DNA of 64,000 nt from Berberis thunbergii (lineage: Eukaryota; Streptophyta; Magnoliopsida; Ranunculales; Berberidaceae): positions 1-64,000 of the forward strand of contig QNQO01000540.1 in the NCBI GenBank assembly GCA_003290165.1. The letters run 5' to 3'. The notes under the pieces were generated by a model that had not been told where the DNA came from, did not search any database, and saw only the letters and a program-made list of their open reading frames with translations. Positions 57,600-64,000 of this stretch are shown here, in pieces (position 1 is the stretch's first letter; each line of letters begins with the position of its first letter). The position numbers and the translations under genes are program-made.

Positions 57600-59590
57600 C
57601 CTGTTGATTCATTTTTGGGGGACTCGAGACGTCGCAGTTACTTTTCCATATAATAGTATTCCCTGGCAGAAGACCAATCTCCCTAACGGTCCCTGTCTTT
57701 TCGTTGACAGGGTACTTGAGGCACTGGTGTCATGTGGAGACCACTGCTCCCATCTAGTGAAGCTAAGGCCTGTCCAGAATCACATTGTATGCGGTGGGGG
57801 CATCTACCACGATAAACTTCGTCATTAAAGGCTTTAATCCTATTACAGGTAGTTTGATGGTCCTAGTGAGTTACTTCAAGTGTCGTTGAAGCCAACCATC
57901 ACCTGGTTGTCCAATTTCAGGTTTTCCTCTCTCAGCCGCATCCTATGGAATGCTTCCAGGAACAGGATATTGGCTGAGCTCTCCATGTCCTTCAACGATC
58001 TTTTAATGCCTCATTTTAATAATGCAATCGTGATTACTAGGGCATCATTTATATGAGGAATAGACCCTAACATATCATGCTCGATGAACGTCAGGTCTGG
58101 GGTTGGGTGTTCTACTCGAGCGTTTTGGACTAGGCGGTCTCTGCGATGGGAACCTATCTACAGTTCTTGGATTTCTCGATTTCTTCCCGGTTAGATTTTT
58201 TCGGCCCATTGTGTGCACTGTGCCGGATGTAGATGACGTCCACAGTCTTTTCTTTGGTCTTTAGTGTCATCTCTTCCTTCCCTTTTCTTGGGGTTTTCTC
58301 CTTAGAATTCACAAATTCTCCGAGTCTCCTCCTTCGAACCTAGTACCCTATCTCATTTTTTAGACTCTGACAATCTTGAGTGATGTGACCGTGGTCTTTG
58401 TGATAGGCACACTACTTGCTCCTACCATGCCTTGAAGGATCACTTTTGAGCTTGGGAGGCCACTTGATGTCGTCCCAGTTCTTTATGGCGGAGAGGACTT
58501 TGGGTAAGCTGAAGTTGAGATGAGCAAACTAAGTCTACCTTGAGCCGACGTAGGTTGTAGCCCTGTTGGATTCAATTTTATTATCGTTTTTCCTCAACTT
58601 TGACATGTCTTCTTCTTCGCGCCTTTTTTTCCTCTCCATATCCTGAGCCTTGGGGGCTTGCTTGGCTTCATTTTCGCCTCCTTTCTTGGCTGCCAACATT
58701 TCATCGAGAGTGACATACTTCTGGTCACTTTTCAGTAAGTCCGTCATATCCCATGGGGATTCCAAGATAAGGAAGTTGTAGAACTGACCTCCTCGGAGGC
58801 CAGAAGTAAAAGCTGCAACCGTCGATTAAAGTCAGCTCATCGTTAAAATGAGTGACATACTTTCCAAGGGACTCAACTTGCTTTTACTTAAAACTTCACA
58901 GGTAGTAAGGCCATTTCCTAATTCGCTAGCTCCCAACGAATTTGGTGATGAATGCCTTTGCCAAGACCTGGAACGAATTGATAGATCTCGGGTGAAGATT
59001 ATGAAAGGAGGTCAACATAGCCTTCTTCAGGCTAGTGGGAAAATTTCTGAACAGGATGGCTTCTAAACTTTCTTTTAGCGCCATTACGTGATGGTAATGA
59101 CACAGATGATCTGACAGAGTGGGTTTCTAACATTGGTCCTATCTGTCTTTAGGGCATGGTCCTTGTCATACCTTAAGCTCTCCTGCTGACCAGCTATGTG
59201 TTCCTTTTCGAGGAGGTTCTTGTTTTCTTGGACGTGCTATTGTGCGTAATCTCGGGTGTGGAATCTACTCGGATCTCCGCCATTTTTGAGTGGCTGATGT
59301 CGATCTAGGTGAGCTTTTCTACCACCTGCACTCGATGATCCATGTGAAGCAGGATGTGGTCTATGTAGGGCCAGTCGTGGCTGCCTCAGTGCTTGGGTCG
59401 TGCGACTGTTTTGCTCCGTTGATTAGGTCGGTTCAACCCTATGGCTGAGCTTTCATGGCTGGAGGGTTGTTTGATTTTGAATTGTTGTTGAATGCTCAAG
59501 ATCTGGTGCTGTTTACCATGCCTCGATGATCTGTTTCGCTAGAAGGATATTTATATGTTCATTTCAAGAAAAAAAAACTAGTCTTTTTTC
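57600..59590 (-). pseudogene. Gag relic of the outer gypsy element
   Basis: On the minus strand near 59060-58900, AILFRNFPTSLKKAMLTSFH then INSFQVLAKAFITKFVG matches the retrotransposon Gag capsid domain. Later, at 58765-58535, a frame reads DMTDLLKSDQKYVTLDEMLA with a following Lys/Glu-rich stretch. The same segments occur, diverged, in the second gypsy copy at 62.4-62.9 kb. Many stops. Confidence 0.75.
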
Positions 59591-59591
59591 C

Positions 59592-59610
59592 CCCACGGAC
59601 AATGCCAAAT
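59592..59610 (-). other. Primer-binding-like site of the outer gypsy element
   Basis: ATTTGGCATTGTCCGTGG directly follows the LTR end ...CATATCA on the minus strand. The second copy has GTTTGGTGCCGTCCGTGG in the same place. Confidence 0.7.
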
Positions 59611-60202
59611 TGATATGTCCAAATATCTCCTCACTGATCTTGTTGACCTCGAGCCTGCAAAAATTAACAACGGTTAGCCACGAACCACCGTTGTTGAAAA
59701 CAAAGGCACTCCAATGCTTAGGTCGCTTAACGATGCAAGGAAGAGTAAAAACTAAATGTAAATTGAAAAGTATATGCATACTTTTCTTCTTCTCTTTTCT
59801 CACCTTAAGTAGCGAGTGTTCCTTCCACAATTGTCCCTACTATTGAGGGCGTGATGGAGGGAGGAGATCTCCCCCGGGATCTTACCTATGCATGACTGAG
59901 TCTTTTAAGCACTTGGCTCTGTTTAGGACCCAATGATTGATTGGACTAAGAGCTGATTTGTTTGAGTAGATCTCGGGCCTATGACAGCTCAAAGATTTGT
60001 GTTCGGGTCTTATTGCCTTGAGCCAAGCCTCAATGTCCGTGCCTCTTGGGCTGGCGTGACTTGGGCTTGGGCACTTGACTTACGGGTTGAACATTAGTTC
60101 ATGAATGGGTCCGTTTGGGACAGTATTGAAGCCTTTCTCGTATTAGGATTGGCTTGTGCCACATGTACAATTGTAATTGCCTGGTTGATTGATGTCTCAT
60201 CA
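59611..60202 (-). repeat. 5' LTR of the outer gypsy element
   Basis: 592 bp, TGATGAGACATC...GACATATCA on the minus strand, adjacent to target duplication GTTAG. Confidence 0.87.
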
Positions 60203-60207
60203 GTTAG

Positions 60208-60500
60208 CCACACTTTTTAAAAAAAATGATAATTTTGATTTTTCTCCATATAGAAACATGTTAACATTTGCATAGAGTTAACATGCGTAGCATTTGAATA
60301 GAGTTAACTTACATAGTTGTAGGGTGTATTTTACATGAAACAAAGCACCTCATTTGAAAGTATCTAATAAATAGGTAAACCATGGAAATAGGGTGTACAT
60401 GGTAGTGGTATCCAATGATGTCACTTTATGGGTGATTACATTGCGCTTAATGGCCTTCAACATTAAGCATTCACCACCATTTCATTGAATTGATACTAAA
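60208..60500. other. Spacer, no gene recognised
   Basis: AT-rich; nothing recognised. Confidence 0.4.
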
Positions 60501-61202
60501 AGTTTTGTCACGCCACAACCTCTAGAAATTCGCATCACCAGCAACGAAAGATTGTGATAATTGTTGCGATAACTGTAGTGGTATCGACCACGTCTATAAG
60601 ACTAATTACCCTGATAGTTTGAATAAGAAAAATTATATTGATAAATAAGATTACTGATGCATCCAAATCCATCCTAATCGATTCCTTACTTGCAAAAATG
60701 AACAACAGTGAGCCAAGGACCAACATTGTGGTGGTCAAAGCCAATCTATTGTTAAAGTCAAGTGACTGAGTAATGATGGATGTAGATAGTAAATTACATT
60801 GATAGTGTTTACGTTTCTCATCCATTTGTTCACCTTATATAGTTAATATTTCACTCAATTGACTCTATTGTTGAGGAGTGATGGAGGGAAGAGATCTCTC
60901 TGAGGATCTTACCTGTCCATAACTGGGTTGCATCCGGTACTTTTCTCTGTTTGGGACCCAATACTTGATTGGATCAAGAGTTGTACAAAATAGATCTTGG
61001 GCATGTGACTTACAGGTTGAACGTGAATTGGCCGAGTCTAGGCTGGATCATGCTTGGACCTGCTCGAGACCGCGCTGAGGCCTTAATGTATTAGGGTTGA
61101 CCTATGCCACGTGTATGGCTGTGAATGGGTGATTATTTGATGTCTCATCAAGTACCTTGATTTGAATTATTTTGGCCACAATCGTGACTCATGCAAAGAA
61201 AC
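60500..61202 (+). pseudogene. Copia-like Gag zinc-knuckle relic hit by an LTR
   Basis: Before the LTR, CDNCCDNCSGIDHVY resembles a CCHC knuckle. After it, the plus strand reads NYFGHNRDSCKET, a second knuckle-like piece (GHxxxxC). Short, degenerate, and low confidence. Confidence 0.35.
60655..61150 (-). repeat. Lone LTR of the outer gypsy family
   Basis: On the minus strand TGATGAGACATC...GATGCATCA, 496 bp, with no internal region next to it. Flanks ATTAC and AGTAC agree in only three of five bases, so a solo-LTR origin is likely but not proven. Confidence 0.65.
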
Positions 61203-62329
61203 TGATGAGACATCGAACAGTCACTCGATCATAGCTGTCTAAATCGCATGGCCCAATCCTAACACGAAAGGCTTCAACGCGGTCCCAAGTGGACCCATTC
61301 ATAAACTATAGTCCAAACTGTAAGTCATGTGCCCAAGCCCAAGAGGCACGTGTCTTTGGGCTTGGCCCAAAAAAAAATCTTTGTGCTGTCATAGGCCCGA
61401 GATTCACTCACACAAATAAGCTCTTAGCGGAATCAAACATTGGATCCTAAACAGATCCAATGTCGAAGAGACTTAGCCATGCATAGGTAAGATTTTGGGC
61501 GAGATCTCCTCCCTCCATCATGACCTCGATAGGAGGAACAGTTGTGGAGGGAAAACTCACTACTTAAAGTGAGAAAAGGGAAAAAGAAAGGTTCGCATAC
61601 ACTTTGCAATTTACATCTAGTTTTCACTCTTCCTTGCACCTTGACCTGACTTAAGCATCGAAGTCCCTTCGACCACCACAACGGCTATCCCTGGCTAACC
61701 GTTGTTCATTTTTGTAGGTTCAAGATCAACAAGGATAGATACAGACACATCAGTTTGGTGCCGTCCGTGGAGAAAGACAAGTTTTCCCTTAAATGAACAT
61801 ATAAAGTTCTTTTCAGCTAAGCAAAGGATCAAGACATTGTCATCAGCACCAGATCTCAAACACTCAATGATGATGTCGAGCTAAACAACGTTCTGGCCGA
61901 GGATGCCCAAGCACAGGGTCAAATTGATCTGATCGTGAAGGCTGAACAGCCGCACAGTCCAACCACTGAGTCGAGGCTGACCCCCACATGAGTCAGATTC
62001 TTCTTCAACTAGATCACCTAACACAGGTGGTAAAAAGGCTCACTCAAGATCTACATTAGCAATCTGAGACCGGTTGAAACTCGGGGAGATTCCAGACTCG
62101 AAAGGATGCACAAGAATGTGTCCAGGAGGGCGAAAGCCTCTTGTAGATGAGCAAAAATCTTGCTAAGAGAGGAGCTTAGGGGGACATGAAGATCATGGGG
62201 ACATGCCCCGAAGACTGGTAGGGCCATGGCCAATAACTTGCTCCTACTAGGGGCGATCAATCCTTATGTCGTCTTGTATGATTTTTCTGTCCCTCCATTT
62301 TCAAAGAGATCATGAGAGCTCATCTTCCG

Positions 62330-63170
62330 AAAGAGTTCATCCCCCACAAAGCTCGAGTTCTATGACAGAACATCAAATTAGTTTGATCATCTGCGCCATT
62401 ACCATGACGTGATGGTACTTAAAGAAAGTTCAAAAGCCATCCTGCGTAGAAAATTTTCCACCAGCCTGAAGAAGGATGTGCTGAAATGGTTCCACAGCCT
62501 CCAACTTAGATATATCGATTCGTTCCAGGTCCCGGTGAAGGAAATCACCACCAGGTTCATCAAGAGCCAACGAATCAAAAAATAGCCACTTTCTGCTAAG
62601 CCTCAAGCAGAAGCTTAGCGAGACTCTTAGGGAGTACGTTACTCGTTTCAATGATGAGCTGACCTTGATCGACGGTTGTAATGACGATACAACGGTCACT
62701 TTTTTCACCTCCGGCATTCGAGGAAGTCGGCTTTACAACTCCGTCTCCTTGGAATCCCCAGCGGATATGGCAGATCTATTAAGGAGCACCTAAAAATACA
62801 TAACCCTGGAGAAAATGCTGGCAGATATGAAGGGGAAAAGTGAGCCAAAGCACTCCTCCAAAGTCAAGGATAAATCAGGCTCAACAGAGCAAAAATGTAC
62901 AAGGCTAGTAGCTCCAGATAACCCTATTACACTCCGTTCAACTCCAGTCTACCCAACGTCTTATCCACCATGGAAAAATGGGAAGACATTAAGTGGCCAT
63001 TGAAATTCAAATAAGATCCTTCAAAGTGTGATAAGGACAAACAATGTTCTTATCACAAGGAGATAGGCCATGACAATGAAGACTGCAGAAACCTGAGAGA
63101 TGAGATCCAGCACTGGATTCAGAGAGGGCGACTGACGAGGTTTATCGGCTTGAGAGACATGCAACCAAGG
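62330..63170 (+). pseudogene. Gag relic of the second gypsy copy
   Basis: Frame pieces in order: AILRRKFSTSLKKDVLKWFH and SFQVPVKEITTRFIKSQRI (capsid), MLADMKGKSEPKHSS (linker), PVYPTSYPPWKNGK, then CSYHKEIGHDNEDCRNLRDE with IQHWIQRGRLTRFI. The last is the CX2-3HX4HX4C-like end of gypsy Gag before the protease. Stops interrupt it repeatedly. Confidence 0.78.
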
Positions 63171-63368
63171 AACGATACAAGAAACATGAGACATGACTCC
63201 TGATGTGGTATGCGTCGTTCATGGGACAAAAAAGATAGATAACACTCAAATCATTCACTAAAGAAATCGGTACATGAATTGCAAGTTAGATCGCACTACC
63301 GAGATCATCTCGACCAGCACATACGAGATGAAATAAAAGTCCCAATCTTAAGGTTAACAGAAGGGACA

Positions 63369-63598
63369 TGAAGGGAGTCTGCTTCCCCCACAACGACGCC
63401 CTAGTCTTCTCAGTAGAGATAACAAACTGGGAAGTGGGAAGATCGCTAGTGGACATATGCAGTTTTGCCAACGTACTTTTCCCAAACACATTCCAAAAAA
63501 TGCAACTAACACCTTCAAATAAAGCCATGTTCGACTTCAAAGGAGAAAATCGCTACCCGATTGTAGTAGATGCAAGGAGCCAAACCTATAAAGGATGT
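63369..63598 (+). pseudogene. Gypsy aspartic protease relic with lost active site
   Basis: GVCFPHNDALVFSVEITNWE then SLVDICSFANVLFPNTFQKM. In gypsy proteases the second stretch carries D(T/N)GS(S/A). Here the aspartate is followed by ICSF, so the catalytic glycine and the second serine are gone. Confidence 0.7.
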
Positions 63599-64000
63599 TG
63601 ATGATAGAATTGTCGGTCGCAGACTGATTACGCCCAAGCAGTACACGCGGTTATTGAATTGAAAAATGGGGTGTCAAACCCACGAGGAAAACGCTCTACA
63701 AAATAGGTTCGGGGAAGAAAGTAATATGAACAGAACAAGGAACTAAAACTAAAAAACTCTTGAAAATTAATGGAAGCAATTGAATTTAAATGAAAGAAAA
63801 TCAAAGAAAAGAATCACAAGGGTCCAATAATCCCTCCTAGACTTCACCACTTCAACCTGTATTGATTCAGTTATGATAACTCAACTACGTGTTTCACATC
63901 CCAAACAACATAATCGAAGAATAATCTTTAAAGCATCAATTTATTCTTATGTAAATAAATATGCAAATCCCCTTTTCCTAGAAAGTACAAAGATTTGTCA
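63599..64000 (-). repeat. Probable LTR of another retroelement, cut by the window edge
   Basis: TGATGATAGAATTG at the junction, followed by 'ggtgtcaaacccacgagg' as in minus-oriented LTR ends of gypsy-type elements in which a 'cgatcccacaagg' block sits near the LTR end. The rest lies outside the window. Confidence 0.45.

Larger units (their letters stand above)
42529..60202 (-). mobile_element. Outer Ty3-gypsy element, 17.7 kb including nested insertions
   Basis: The 5' LTR is at 60202-59611 and the 3' LTR at 43051-42529, both on the minus strand. Both begin TGATGAGACAT. GTTAG at 42524-42528 and 60203-60207 is a perfect 5-bp target duplication. A primer-binding-like site ATTTGGCATTGTCCGTGG (minus strand) follows the 5' LTR. 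A polypurine tract CTAACTAGGGGGAGTAAT precedes the 3' LTR (43052-43069). Only gag remains (57.6-59.6 kb); reverse transcriptase, RNase H and integrase are not seen. The LTRs have diverged, so it is old. Positions 43328-54216 are a later insertion. Confidence 0.88.
61203..63598 (+). mobile_element. Second gypsy copy, 5' part only
   Basis: Plus-strand LTR 61203-61751 (TGATGAGACATC...ACACATCA), primer-binding-like GTTTGGTGCCGTCCGTGG, then gag and protease relics. It breaks off at 63599 where another LTR begins. It is the same family as the 42.5-60.2 kb element, in the opposite orientation. Confidence 0.85.

Overview
This is a transposon-rich stretch of a plant nuclear genome, almost certainly a eudicot. 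The evidence is spliced genes with GT-AG introns, AT-rich intergenic DNA, plant-type MITEs, a CACTA element, a hAT element, a TRIM, and nested Ty3-gypsy and LINE retroelements. I see no bacterial or organellar features, no tRNA or rRNA gene and no CRISPR array.

Layout. 0-5 kb: a 200-bp Mutator-type MITE with 69-bp inverted ends, a broken N-terminal piece of an AZG purine permease gene, and a Harbinger-like MITE. 5.4-9.9 kb: one intact six-exon gene on the + strand for an AFR1/AFR2-type SAP30-related histone-deacetylase-complex subunit, including a GC-AG intron. 10.8-18.7 kb: a possible Helitron end, a 246-bp duplication, a seven-copy ~300-360-bp satellite carrying long poly-G runs, an isolated DYRK-type kinase exon, and a tandem array that repeats one exon of a galacturonokinase gene.

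18,703-28,900: a 10.2-kb CACTA transposon inserted in the third unit of that array. It has 13-bp termini and a 3-bp target duplication. I see no transposase in it. It carries intron-containing fragments of at least seven unrelated host genes (serine carboxypeptidase, SnRK2 kinase, TGA bZIP factor, GH1 beta-glucosidase, MCM7, SHI/STY/LRP1 factor and an OB-fold-like protein), plus some I could not identify. All lie on the minus strand.

31.8-33.4 kb: a two-exon mitochondrial calcium uniporter (MCU) gene on the minus strand. It is complete except for one in-frame TAG just before the DIME pore motif. 33,613-38,579: a full-length hAT element with an 8-bp target duplication and a recently broken transposase. 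38.8-41 kb: a 5'-truncated LINE. 41,336-41,918: a complete 583-bp TRIM inside an old LTR fragment.

42.5-60.2 kb: a three-level retrotransposon nest. The outer gypsy element (TSD GTTAG) contains a solo LTR (TSD ATTAT). That LTR is itself interrupted by a rearranged Athila/Tat-like element whose two LTRs face each other as a 1.87-kb near-perfect palindrome. 60.2-64 kb: a copia-like gag relic hit by a lone LTR, then the LTR, gag and protease of a second gypsy copy, then the edge of another LTR. Only the AFR-like gene, and possibly the MCU gene, look like working host genes.
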